Positions 36,520-45,127 of a stretch of 64,000 nucleotides of DNA are shown here, piece by piece. Numbering within the stretch: the first letter of the stretch is position 1; every line of letters starts with the position of its first letter. Under the pieces are notes generated by a model. The model made no database searches, was not told where the DNA came from, and was given only the letters and a program-made list of their open reading frames with translations. The position numbers and the translations under genes are program-made. The stretch comes from Megasphaera cerevisiae DSM 20462 (GTDB lineage: Bacteria; Bacillota; Negativicutes; Veillonellales; Megasphaeraceae), in NCBI RefSeq assembly GCF_001045675.1, contig NZ_LEKT01000005.1:1-64000 (forward strand), written 5' to 3'.

Positions 36520-36630
36520 TGGTACATTGCGCAAAAATAGCGGCATATGACTGTCTTTATCATAGTATATATATGTATAAATGAAAATTCTAATTACATT
36601 TGATAATTATTACGAAAAGATATTAAAATG

Positions 36631-36672
36631 TTTGTGTATATTAAATTGATATGAATGAATTTGTGTATATTA
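36631..36672 (+). repeat. 13-bp direct repeat upstream of the CoA-transferase genes
   Basis: TTTGTGTATATTA occurs at 36631-36643 and 36660-36672, 29 bases apart (nearly three helical turns). It lies about 170 bases before the CoA-transferase start and could be a paired regulator site; chance is possible in such AT-rich DNA. Confidence 0.4.
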
Positions 36673-36842
36673 TTTACAAATAAGAGTAATTTTATTATAC
36701 TGTTTATAACAAAACGAAATATTTATTAGATTTATGTATTAAAAAGAAATTATTTAAAATTGCGATATTTGATGATTATAAAGCGTTTTTTTAGAGTTAT
36801 TTTTTATAATGTACTATATTTATGAGAAGAGGTGAAGAGTAC

Positions 36843-37568
36843 ATGAATAAACTACTTGAATTGGATCAGGCTATGCATAAAGTGCAGGATGGGGCAACCA
36901 TTATGATTGGTGGTTTTTTAGGTATAGGTGTTCCTTTGAAATGCATAGAAAAAATTGCTGAAAAAGGAGTTGGCAATTTGACCGTCATATCCATTGTCAA
37001 TGCCAATCCTGCTGGTAATTTTGATTTGGCGGTATTATTTCAAAAACGGCAAATCAAAAAATTTATTACGTCCCATACGGGTACGTGTCCGGAGGCAGTT
37101 CAGCAATATAAAGCTGGGGAGATTGAAATAGAATACTATCCCATGGGAAATTTTATTGAAAAAATAAGAGCTGCCGGAGCTGGGTTGGGTGGAGTTTTAT
37201 CGGCTACCGGAATAGGCACCTTAATGGAAGAGAATAAACAGAAAATATCTGTTCATGGAAAAGAATATTTGGTAGAAACACCTCTTAGGGCTGATATTTC
37301 TTTTATCAAAGGGTTTCGGGCTGATGAGATGGGAAATATCGAATATCGCGGTATTGCGGTGAACAGCAATCCGGTGATGGCAACGGCCGCCGACTATACA
37401 GTAGCAGAAGTGAATGACATTGTGCGTACCGGTGATATTGACCCTAACAGAGTAGGTACGCCTGGTATTTTTGTAGATGCCGTAGTACAAGGATATAGTT
37501 TGAAGGAACAACAAGAACGCATTGGTGATCTATGGAAAAATGCTGGCTTTTTAAAAAATAATCCGTAA
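36843..37568 (+). CDS. CoA-transferase subunit A (acetate/acetoacetate/butyrate type)
   Basis: 241 residues. The class I CoA-transferase alpha fold: GATIMIGGFLGIGVPLKCIE, ISIVNANPAGNFDL, SHTGTCPEAVQQY, GTLMEENKQ, ETPLRADISFIKGFRAD. It pairs with the beta subunit encoded 18 bases downstream. In butyrate formers such enzymes move CoA between acyl-CoA and acetate or other acids. The ATG at 36843 follows AGAGGTG. Confidence 0.92.
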   Translation: MNKLLELDQAMHKVQDGATIMIGGFLGIGVPLKCIEKIAEKGVGNLTVISIVNANPAGNFDLAVLFQKRQIKKFITSHTGTCPEAVQQYKAGEIEIEYYPMGNFIEKIRAAGAGLGGVLSATGIGTLMEENKQKISVHGKEYLVETPLRADISFIKGFRADEMGNIEYRGIAVNSNPVMATAADYTVAEVNDIVRTGDIDPNRVGTPGIFVDAVVQGYSLKEQQERIGDLWKNAGFLKNNP

Positions 37569-37586
37569 TGCAAGGAGGGAGGACTT

Positions 37587-38252
37587 ATGGATTTCAGAGA
37601 ACGTATTGCGCGCCGCGCCGCATTGGAATTACACGATGGCGAATATGTGAATTTGGGTTTTGGCATACCGACGGCTATTGCTAATTTTATCCCTCCGGGC
37701 ATAGAAGTTATTCTGCAGACCGAGAATGGATGTCTGGCATTTGGAGGAACTCCTTATGTTGGGAAGGAAGATTCGGATGTTGCGAATGCGGGTGGGCAGC
37801 CTATTACATTGGTGAAAGGATCGGCAGTTTTTGATTCGACGGTGGCGTTTGCTATGATTCGGGGCGGACATATGGATTCCGCTTTTTTAGGAGCATTGGA
37901 GGTAGATCAGGAGGGAAATATTGCGAATTGGGCTCTTCCTCTGGCACCTGGCCGCTATTCACCTGGCCCCGGAGGGGCTGTGGATTTAGTTGCGGGAACG
38001 CCTAAGGTAGTGGCGCTGCTGCAGCATGCTAACAAAAGTGGAGAATCAAAAATAAAACGACATTGTACACTGCCCGTAACAGGTACTGGGGTTGTAAAAG
38101 TGATTATTACCGATCAAGCTGTTTTTTATGTTGAAAAGGACGGCCTGGTATTAAAGGAAATCATTGCTGGTGAAACAGTGGAGGACATTGAGAAAATTAC
38201 AGAAGCTTCCTTTACGGTGGCAGAGGATATATGTGAATATCGCCTATCTTGA
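37587..38252 (+). CDS. CoA-transferase subunit B
   Basis: 221 residues. Contains YVNLGFGIPTAIANF and the catalytic glutamate E46 in ILQTENGCLAFGG (the residue that forms the covalent CoA thioester), then FAMIRGGHMDSAFLGALEVD, LAPGRYSPGPGGAVDLV. RBS AAGGAGGGAGG. With subunit A it forms an AtoDA/CtfAB-like enzyme, consistent with the Hbd/crotonase pair elsewhere in the window. Confidence 0.93.
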   Translation: MDFRERIARRAALELHDGEYVNLGFGIPTAIANFIPPGIEVILQTENGCLAFGGTPYVGKEDSDVANAGGQPITLVKGSAVFDSTVAFAMIRGGHMDSAFLGALEVDQEGNIANWALPLAPGRYSPGPGGAVDLVAGTPKVVALLQHANKSGESKIKRHCTLPVTGTGVVKVIITDQAVFYVEKDGLVLKEIIAGETVEDIEKITEASFTVAEDICEYRLS

Positions 38253-38297
38253 GCAGAATAACTTGAAAGGATTGATTGCAGTCTTTTATGAATAATA

Positions 38298-38368
38298 AAA
38301 AATACGCTCTTTTGATATAAACAGCTCGTAGCCTATAAGCTGTTCCTTATCAAGAGAACGTATTTTTT
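38298..38368. terminator. Bidirectional terminator between CoA-transferase and M20 genes
   Basis: A long interrupted stem AAATACG-CTCTT-GATA-AACAGC pairs with GCTGTT-TATC-AAGAG-CGTATTT, flanked by A-run and T-run, between convergent genes. Confidence 0.8.
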
Positions 38369-38395
38369 ACATATTACAGGATTTAAATATGTATA

Positions 38396-39640
38396 TTACA
38401 TGAATTTTAACATTGTTGCCAAATCAGCTGGATGGAAGTAAGAAAAATCTGGCTTTTCTTTCAGCAGGGACAGTACATAAGCTAAAGCGCCTTCTACACC
38501 GGTCGTCAGGCCTTTTTCACCGATATCAAATTTGGCATTATGATGATTGGCGCCGCTGCCTATTTCGGGATCCATAATGCCTGTAAACGCTAAAATACCG
38601 GGATACCGGGCTAACGTCAGCGCAAAGGTTTCGGAAGCCATCCAGGGTTCTGTTTGGTATAACGCTTCAGGCCCAAGGGACGCTGAAACCGCTTCTCTTG
38701 CTAATTTCGCACAAGTTATATCATTTGTTGTTACTGTAAAATATTGTTCTTCTATCATTTCTGATGTGCAGCCGAAATTGGCACATTCATTTTTCAATAT
38801 CTGATGGAATTTTTCACGGAATAATTGACCATCTGCATCGTTAAAAAAACGGCAGGAGCCAGCAAACATCATATCAGACGGAATAATATTGGGTTCATGG
38901 CCAGCTTGTATACAGCCAAAGGAATAAGTAAGGCAATGATCTGGCGATACAGCACGCATGCGGAAAGATTGCAGCGCTGTTGAAAAAGCGAGAAAAGCAT
39001 CAATAGGATTCACTGATAAATCCGGACGGGAACCATGCCCACCCTTGCCATTGATTTTAGTGCGGAAGAAAAAGGCGCCGGACATGACTCCCCCGTCGAG
39101 AATCGCAAGTTTACCGACAGGAATGTCCCAACGTACGTGGGTACTGAAGCAGGCATCAATATGAATTGCGTGGTCTGCTAAATATTGAAGTAAATGACCG
39201 CCGCCACGTTCTCCAAATTCTTCAGCCTCCTCAAACATAAGAATGACTTTTCCTTCCCATTCATCCGTGTGTTCAGCCAGAATTTTTCCCTCTGTCAGCA
39301 GCATGGACATATGCCCGTCGTGTCCGCAGGCATGAGAATACCCGTCATTTTTGGATACACAGATCTTGGGCTTGGATAAATTGACTGGATCTTCTTTTAT
39401 TGGCAGGGCATCCATATCCGCACGCATCAGCACAGTGAATCCCGGCTTGCCGCTGTCGATGGTTCCCAGAATACCGCCACGTGGTACTCTGATATTAGGA
39501 ATTTGCAGTTCCTTCAATATATTTTCAATAAATTCCATTGTCTTGAATTCCTGTTGTGATGGTTCCGGATATTCATGAAAATGGCGTCGCAGTTCAATCA
39601 GCCGCGGAACTTCTGCTTCAACATATTTTTTTATGTTCAT
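38396..39640 (-). CDS. M20-family amidohydrolase (hippurate/N-acyl-amino-acid hydrolase type)
   Basis: 414 residues. Start region ELRRHFHEYPEPSQQEFKT, metal ligands in SHACGHDGHMSMLLTE and FEEAEEFGERGGGHLL, GGHGSRPDLSVNPIDAF in the lid domain, and a C-terminal GSGANHHNAKFDIGEKGL. M20D enzymes release amino acids from N-acyl or N-aminoacyl conjugates in the cytoplasm. The ATG at 39638-39640 follows GGGGGAC; a longer in-frame extension has no site and no family sequence. Confidence 0.9.
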   Translation of the reverse strand: MNIKKYVEAEVPRLIELRRHFHEYPEPSQQEFKTMEFIENILKELQIPNIRVPRGGILGTIDSGKPGFTVLMRADMDALPIKEDPVNLSKPKICVSKNDGYSHACGHDGHMSMLLTEGKILAEHTDEWEGKVILMFEEAEEFGERGGGHLLQYLADHAIHIDACFSTHVRWDIPVGKLAILDGGVMSGAFFFRTKINGKGGHGSRPDLSVNPIDAFLAFSTALQSFRMRAVSPDHCLTYSFGCIQAGHEPNIIPSDMMFAGSCRFFNDADGQLFREKFHQILKNECANFGCTSEMIEEQYFTVTTNDITCAKLAREAVSASLGPEALYQTEPWMASETFALTLARYPGILAFTGIMDPEIGSGANHHNAKFDIGEKGLTTGVEGALAYVLSLLKEKPDFSYFHPADLATMLKFM

Positions 39641-39863
39641 TATTATTGTCCCCCTATATATACTACACTTTTTTAGATCACTCTTATTATAGAATGCTAT
39701 ACATATATCGTCAAATAAATTCAATAATAGAATACGGGATATTTCGATTCTATCTATGATATAGCGTCCCTGTTTTCGATACTGGTTACTAAAAAGAGGG
39801 ACTTCTGAAGAAGCGTGTATAGAAAACGATAATGGCTATGATAACAAATGTATGCGATATCAG

Positions 39864-41121
39864 TTATTTTTGAATGGACCAGGTGGTATGCTTATTCTGT
39901 TCTTGATGGCGTACGGCGTTCATTTGTTTGTAAGAAAAGACGCCGCTTTTCCCAATGAGAAGATAATAGAGCGGAAGACTGACGAAGGCAATAAAAGCGG
40001 CGGAAAAGTAAACACTGGAAAAGCCGTAAGCCGGAACCAGGAAACCTAAAAGATATGGCCCGATTCCGACTCCTAAATCTAAAAAAATAAAAAATGTAGA
40101 GGTAGCCAGGCCGATTTGCTGTTCTGGTATTCCATGAATCGCCAGTGCTTGTCCTGCCGATGAGATCGTGCTGTAGCTGAGCCCGAGCAGGATACCGCCA
40201 AACGCAAAGACGGCATTAGTGGAGGCGAGTCCCAGCGTAGTCATACATAATGCCATGATTAACAGCGTAGGGTACATGACGACGTCACCGCCGTGATGAT
40301 CCATAAAACACCCAATCAGAGGACGGCTGAAACAAGAGGTAACGGCGTAGGTCAGAAAAAAAAGACTGCCGGCTATAAGAAGTCCCAAGGTATCCGTGTA
40401 GGCACCGATAAAGCTGAGAACAGTGGAATAACCGATACCGCACAGCAAAGATATAAATGAGATAGGAAGGGTTCGTATGGATAAAAAACTGTCGATGCGG
40501 ATTTGTTTCAATGCGGTTTTTTCTGCATATGTGCAGGTGTGTTCCGGTGCATGGATTGCGACGGACAAAAGAAATGTGACCACCGCAAGACACAGGCAGA
40601 CATAAAGGTTTAAAAAATAATTGCCGCTGTTGCACAACGTGATGCCTAAAAAAGGGCCAATCGCTGAAGCCAGCGTATTGCCCAGTGCATAATAGCCAAT
40701 ACCTTCGCCACGCCGCTGTGCCGGGACAATCACCCCAATAATGGTACTGGCCGCCGTTGCGGTGATGCCGTAGGCAGCTCCATGCAGGCATCGGATTAAA
40801 AAAAATCCGGTCAGGGAAGAAACTGTAAAATATAAAGGCAGGATAACCAGATATAGGCCGGCTCCTGCCAGCAGCAGCCGCTTTCTACCCATGACGTCAA
40901 TAACATGTCCGGTAATAACGCGAGCCGACAAGGCACCTATGATAAAAATACCAGAAGCCAAGCCTGCTTTACTGATGGAAGCCTGCTTTACTGATGGAAG
41001 CGTGCCAAGTGATGATAGCGAATTTTGTGGACCACAGCATAAGCTGGTAAAAAATAACGTATAATAAAAAATTGATAAGAATATCGATAATAAAATTTTT
41101 TGTCCAAAGCTTGTCATTCAT
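39864..41121 (-). pseudogene. MFS transporter disrupted by a 19-bp tandem duplication
   Basis: Twelve-helix major facilitator protein of about 410 residues. Its natural N-terminus starts at the ATG 41121-41119 (MNDKLWTKNFIIDILINF, then YQLMLWSTKFAIITWHASIS), overlapping the marR stop as TGATG. At 40960-40997 the 19-bp unit AAGCCTGCTTTACTGATGG is present twice. The extra copy shifts the frame, and the native frame ends FHQ-stop. The downstream part (KAGLASGIFIIGALSARVI ... DVMGRKRLLLAGAG) is intact, and is open by chance from another ATG at 41117, which would give a nonsense N-terminus. Loss of one copy would restore the gene exactly. Probably a drug or metabolite exporter controlled by MarR. 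Confidence 0.8.
40960..40997. repeat. Two tandem copies of a 19-bp unit inside the MFS gene
   Basis: Copies at 40960-40978 and 40979-40997, identical, followed by four bases of a partial third. The unit length is not a multiple of three, so copy number sets the reading frame. Confidence 0.95.
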
Positions 41122-41531
41122 CAGAGGATCTCCTTTTGATTGAGTGTATACAACAGCTTTTGCAGGTCTGTCTGTTCTTTAGTAGTTAGTGAGGCAAGAA
41201 ATTGATGTTCCATAGCACGAATTTTTACATTAATTTCAGCAAAGGTATCAGTTCCCTGTTTGGTGAGAGAGATAATACGTTCCCGCCGGTCTTGTCCTGT
41301 CTTCTCCTGAATCCAGCGACGTTGCAGAAACATGTTTTTGATTGCCGTGACAGCAGGTCTTTCAATTTGGTAGTAGCTGGCAATCGGGGCCAGCGAGGTC
41401 TGCCGGTGATGTGACAGATACACGATAAAGACCCATTGAGAATAGGTAATCCCGTAAGGCCGCAAGACGGTGTTGGTGGCACTGATCATGCGGCGTGTGG
41501 CGAAAGATAGTTCCTGAAATAAAGGATACAT
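41121..41531 (-). CDS. MarR-family transcriptional regulator
   Basis: 136 residues. Winged-helix MarR fold: ATRRMISATNTVLRPYGITYSQWVFIVYL, the recognition region LAPIASYYQIERPAVTAIKNMFLQRRWI, the wing GQDRRERIISLTKQG, and C-terminal dimer helices. The ATG at 41529-41531 follows AGGGA. It is the first gene of the operon with the MFS transporter, and a 53-bp palindrome just upstream of the start is its likely operator. This is a typical ligand-responsive repressor of an efflux pump (inference). Confidence 0.9.
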   Translation of the reverse strand: MYPLFQELSFATRRMISATNTVLRPYGITYSQWVFIVYLSHHRQTSLAPIASYYQIERPAVTAIKNMFLQRRWIQEKTGQDRRERIISLTKQGTDTFAEINVKIRAMEHQFLASLTTKEQTDLQKLLYTLNQKEIL

Positions 41532-41549
41532 ACAAGCACTCCCTGTCAA

Positions 41550-41602
41550 CTATAATAAGCGAAGAATAGTTAATCGACTTAACTATTCTTCGCTTATTAT
41601 AG
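41550..41602. promoter_or_regulatory. 53-bp perfect palindrome upstream of marR
   Basis: Arms of 24 bp (41550-41573 and 41579-41602) with spacer TCGAC; no mismatch. It begins 19 bases before the marR start and covers the probable promoter (minus-strand -10 TATTAT). It is likely the MarR operator, longer than the usual 16-20 bp. Could also form a hairpin in the leader RNA. Confidence 0.75.
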
Positions 41603-41822
41603 CATTCCCTCTTTAAAAGGCAAGTGAAAAATTATTAAAAGATGCACTAAACGAAATATAAAAATGCAGAATATTATTTTTTATATAAAATATTCTGAAA
41701 GAATCGCCAAAAGATATTGACTTTAAGCCGAATCAAAGTATTACAGTAGTATCAAATGCAAAATTGATATGCATGCAGATATGTGCCGGCGTGTATTCAA
41801 GCAGTAGAGAGAGACTGTCTGT

Positions 41823-41862
41823 TTGACAAAAAAATGACAGGTTCTTGACCTGAATTTGTCAA
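41823..41862. repeat. Nested inverted repeats in the gap before the ferredoxin-type gene
   Basis: Outer arms TTGACAAA (41823-41830) and TTTGTCAA (41855-41862); inner arms CAGGT (41838-41842) and ACCTG (41848-41852). May be an operator pair or RNA hairpin. The rest of 41603-42055 is AT-rich with a -10-like TATACT at 41969-41974 and nothing else clear. Confidence 0.45.
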
Positions 41863-42055
41863 TGTACGTGGTAAAATAATATGCATTGTATCTTTTATTT
41901 GAGAATTCATAAGAAAATTTGATTATAATAAGATAAAACGTATATTTTCTTTATCATTATATATGGTCTATACTAGTAAAAAAAATATTGAAGTACGATA
42001 CTGATTAATGGTTTGAAAATATGCGTTCATAATGATAGAAAGAAGGAATTAGGGA

Positions 42056-43468
42056 ATGAGATTGGCACGGAGTGTGACTGCCGGGATTGTGATGCTGGTC
42101 ATAACCGGTTCTTTTTTGGGAATCACGGCACCGGTACTAAATACAATGCAATTTTTTCCGGCACTATTGGCTGCAAACGGTATAGTGCTAATAGGCATCG
42201 CTGCAGTAACGCTCCTGTTTGGAAGAGTGTATTGTTCTGTTCTCTGTCCGCTGGGCATATGGCAGGATGGTGTTCTTTGGCTTGCTGCGCATGGTCATAA
42301 AATCCGCCGTCCGTTTTTTTATCGACAAGAAAAGATATATCTGCGATATACAAGCCTTCTTGATCCTTACAGCATTTACGGACGAATGGTGATCCATATG
42401 CTAGTGCCTTTTTGGCAGCAAGCGGCAGTCAGTTCAACAGGATCTGGAGAATCAGGTGTCATGTATATGCTGTCAGCCCATAAAAATTTGTGGCAGGGAA
42501 CGGCAGCGTTTATTCTGTCTGCTGCCTATATTGCTGGAATAGGGATTCTTTCCTGGAAATATGGCCGGCTCTATTGCAATACGATTTGTCCTGTTGGGAC
42601 TATCTTGGGGTCTATCAGCCGATTCAGTAAATTTCGCCTGATCTTTCATTCCCGCAAATGTATTCGCTGTGGCCGATGTGAAAAAATCTGCCGGGCCTCT
42701 TGTATTGATATGGAGATGCAAACTGTGGATATGAGCCGCTGTGTCGACTGTATGAATTGTCTGACTGTTTGTCCGCAGAAGGCAATAGTATGGACGTCAC
42801 GTTTTTCGTATCAGGTAGTATCATCACACGTGGATGTTGCGGAACCGGCCATGAGCCGCCGAGAAATGATTATTTTGTCCGTCGTTGCCTTGGGAACGGC
42901 AGCTATTGCTCTTTCCAAGCACTATCTGCCGGCAGGAGCTGCCATCATTCCTGCTGCTTCTAAAGGCAGTGCGGTCATGCCGCCAGGTGCTATGTTACTT
43001 GTACACTTTGCCCAGCGATGTACAGCCTGCCATCTTTGTGTTGGACGTTGTCCCGGGAAAGTGCTTACTTCAAAGCTTATTTCCTATCACGGTTTTGGGG
43101 TATTTCAGCCGCATCTCGATTTTTCGGAGGGAGAATGCGTGTATACGTGTAATCTGTGCAGTCAAGTGTGCCCGACCGGCGCGATACGGCCCATAGCTTT
43201 GCCAGAGAAGCAGCATCTTAAAATCGGCCGTGCGGTATACTATCCATTCCATTGCCTGATCATTCAGGAGGGAATAGCGTGCGGCATATGTGCCCGGCAT
43301 TGTCCGACTAAAGCGATTCAACTGATACCTAAAGAAAGCCGCTGGTTACCGCAAGTAGATAGCAGTGACTGTATCGGCTGCGGTGCTTGTCAATATCATT
43401 GCCCGGCAACTCCGACCGCGATTACGGTCGAAGCCTTTACTGAGCAAATAGCGTCGAGAAAAAAATAA
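42056..43468 (+). CDS. NapH/NapF-like membrane polyferredoxin
   Basis: 470 residues. An N-terminal membrane part of about four helices with two CxxxCP motifs (YCSVLCPLG, YCNTICPVG) like NapH/RdxA, then a 4Fe-4S pair (CIRCGRCEKIC, CVDCMNCLTVCP), another membrane helix near 270, and further 4Fe-4S motifs (CTACHLCVGRCP, CNLCSQVCP, CGICARHCP, CIGCGACQYHCP). It probably carries electrons between the quinone or ferredoxin pool and an unknown partner at the inner membrane. The start ATG follows AGAAAGAAGGA. No neighbour reveals the partner. Confidence 0.87.
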   Translation: MRLARSVTAGIVMLVITGSFLGITAPVLNTMQFFPALLAANGIVLIGIAAVTLLFGRVYCSVLCPLGIWQDGVLWLAAHGHKIRRPFFYRQEKIYLRYTSLLDPYSIYGRMVIHMLVPFWQQAAVSSTGSGESGVMYMLSAHKNLWQGTAAFILSAAYIAGIGILSWKYGRLYCNTICPVGTILGSISRFSKFRLIFHSRKCIRCGRCEKICRASCIDMEMQTVDMSRCVDCMNCLTVCPQKAIVWTSRFSYQVVSSHVDVAEPAMSRREMIILSVVALGTAAIALSKHYLPAGAAIIPAASKGSAVMPPGAMLLVHFAQRCTACHLCVGRCPGKVLTSKLISYHGFGVFQPHLDFSEGECVYTCNLCSQVCPTGAIRPIALPEKQHLKIGRAVYYPFHCLIIQEGIACGICARHCPTKAIQLIPKESRWLPQVDSSDCIGCGACQYHCPATPTAITVEAFTEQIASRKK

Positions 43469-43695
43469 TGTATTCCTGTTTTTAGATTTTGAAACGATTT
43501 TGCTGCGTCCTGTGCGGTTCATCACGGGGAATTTGAACACATTATATATTGTTTCTCATGCGGCTATGTAGAACGTTATGGCCGGACGCCCGCATTTTTT
43601 TTGATGTACTAGTTTAATTTTTTAACAAATATTTTAAAAAATCGAAAAAATATATTCTATCATGAAATACAGAAGTACTATATATAAATTATTTA

Positions 43696-43764
43696 TAAAA
43701 AGCTTCTCTTTTGTTACAAATGTAATATTAATTATCATTTGTAACAAAAGAGGAGCTTTTTTTA
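43696..43764. terminator. Terminator downstream of the polyferredoxin gene
   Basis: A stem of about 24 bp with one mismatch (43696-43720 with 43735-43759), AT-rich loop and T7 tail, A-run on the other side. Lies 230 bases after the gene. The remaining gap (43765-44050) shows only a GC-richer stretch at 43780-43970 without a convincing gene; a minus-strand frame there runs through this hairpin. Confidence 0.7.
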
Positions 43765-44065
43765 TTTGAATTGTATCATAATTGTTTTCGTACGCTATCC
43801 GGAAATAAAGAAGCTGATTTGGATGGGGGAGGGAATATTTTTTCCAAATCAAGTACGTTATTGCTTCTAATTCCATGATTTGGCAAGACCAAGTGAGCAG
43901 CGTTACATGCAGCGCTCTGGCGGCATTGTCAATGCCCAGGACGAATTTGCCAGATAGAAGCAAACGCTGACTATTTATTGTATGTGAATGGTTTTATATA
44001 CGATCTGTGCTGTATCCGTGCAGATACAGAGAGTTTATGGATTTTTACGTATCCTTTCTGGTTTG

Positions 44066-44097
44066 TTAAATTTTTGTTTAAGTTTAGTTCGTATACT
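44066..44097 (+). promoter_or_regulatory. Promoter of the epimerase-arnT pair with OmpR-type repeat
   Basis: TTAAA-N6-TTTAA (44066-44081), ten bases, TATACT (44092-44097). Spacing is identical to the two boxes at the kinase/PepSY promoters; within it TTGTTAAA and TTGTTTAA repeat with an 11-bp period. Confidence 0.45.
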
Positions 44098-44164
44098 GAT
44101 TTCAGACATGATACATATATAATGTACTGCCAGAAGCATACACGGCAGAGAAAGAAGGGTGGAA

Positions 44165-45127
44165 ATGCGTATAGCTGTTACTGGTGGAGCCGGTTTTATT
44201 GGTTCTCATCTTGTTTATAAATTAATATCTTTGGGGCATACCGTTATCGTAATCGATGATTTGAGGCATGGCCTTCGCAGTAATGTTCCTGAAAAAGCAG
44301 GGTTTGTTATGTTAGATATCAAAAGCTCGGCTATATCAGAAATAATAGAAAGAGGTGCGTTTGACTGCATTATCCATTTAGCAGCGCAAACCCGCGTCGA
44401 TATATCTATTGAAAATCCGAGGAAAGATGCCGGTTCCAATATTATGGGGACTGTCAACATCTTGGAATGTGCTAAAAAATACGGTGTCAAACGCGTTATT
44501 TTTGCATCTACGGCTGCGGTTTACGGTGATCCGCCGATTCAGGATCTTCCGCTTGAAGAGCTGCATTCACGGCAGCCTTTATCTTTCTACGGACTGAGCA
44601 AGATGACTGCAGAAGCTTATTTTGAATTATACCATCAAATTTTTGGCTTAGAGTATATCATTTTTCGTTTTGCCAATGTATATGGTGAACGGGCAGAGGT
44701 TGATGATGAAGGAGGGGTAATTAATATATTTGCTAAAAAAACAGCAAATAACTTGCCTATTTATATATATGGAGATGGTTCACAGTCTCGGGATTATATT
44801 TATGTTGGTGATATTGTCAATGGGATTGTTGCGGCTCTTCAAACTAAACATGTCAATGAAGTGTATAATTTGAGCACCGGTCAGGAAGTCACGCTTTGTG
44901 AAATTTTGAATATACTACGTCATATATCTGGGCAGACCTTGACTCCCGTATATAAGGAAAGTCGCAGCGGTGATATTTACCGATCTGTTTTATCAAATGA
45001 AAAGGCACATCAGCTGCTGTCATGGCATCCGTATATGACGCTTGAAAATGGTTTGGCTAGAACCTATCAATATTTTTTAGATATTTCGCAGCTTGAAACT
45101 GCATCCCAATATGGTGGCGATCTATGA
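44165..45127 (+). CDS. NAD-dependent sugar-nucleotide epimerase (GalE-like)
   Basis: 320 residues. Extended short-chain dehydrogenase: RIAVTGGAGFIGSHLVYKL, HLAAQTRVDISIENP, FASTAAVYGDP, the catalytic YGLSK, RFANVYGERAE, GDGSQSRDYIYVGDI. It probably acts on a UDP-hexose (4-epimerase or similar). The ATG at 44165 follows AAGGGTGG; a GTG six bases upstream is unlikely. It overlaps the ArnT-like gene by four bases, which suggests it supplies or processes the sugar donor for that enzyme. Confidence 0.9.
   Translation: MRIAVTGGAGFIGSHLVYKLISLGHTVIVIDDLRHGLRSNVPEKAGFVMLDIKSSAISEIIERGAFDCIIHLAAQTRVDISIENPRKDAGSNIMGTVNILECAKKYGVKRVIFASTAAVYGDPPIQDLPLEELHSRQPLSFYGLSKMTAEAYFELYHQIFGLEYIIFRFANVYGERAEVDDEGGVINIFAKKTANNLPIYIYGDGSQSRDYIYVGDIVNGIVAALQTKHVNEVYNLSTGQEVTLCEILNILRHISGQTLTPVYKESRSGDIYRSVLSNEKAHQLLSWHPYMTLENGLARTYQYFLDISQLETASQYGGDL

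Noticed and set aside
39864-41117. Intact MFS gene starting at 41117
   Set aside because: The first 45 residues in this frame do not look like a transporter N-terminus, whereas the overlapping frame from 41121 does; the join is created by the 19-bp duplication.
43634-43963. Minus-strand open frame of 109 codons between the polyferredoxin and epimerase genes
   Set aside because: It runs straight through a strong terminator hairpin, has no ribosome site and its second half is AT-rich noise. At most the first part (43780-43963) is a gene relic.
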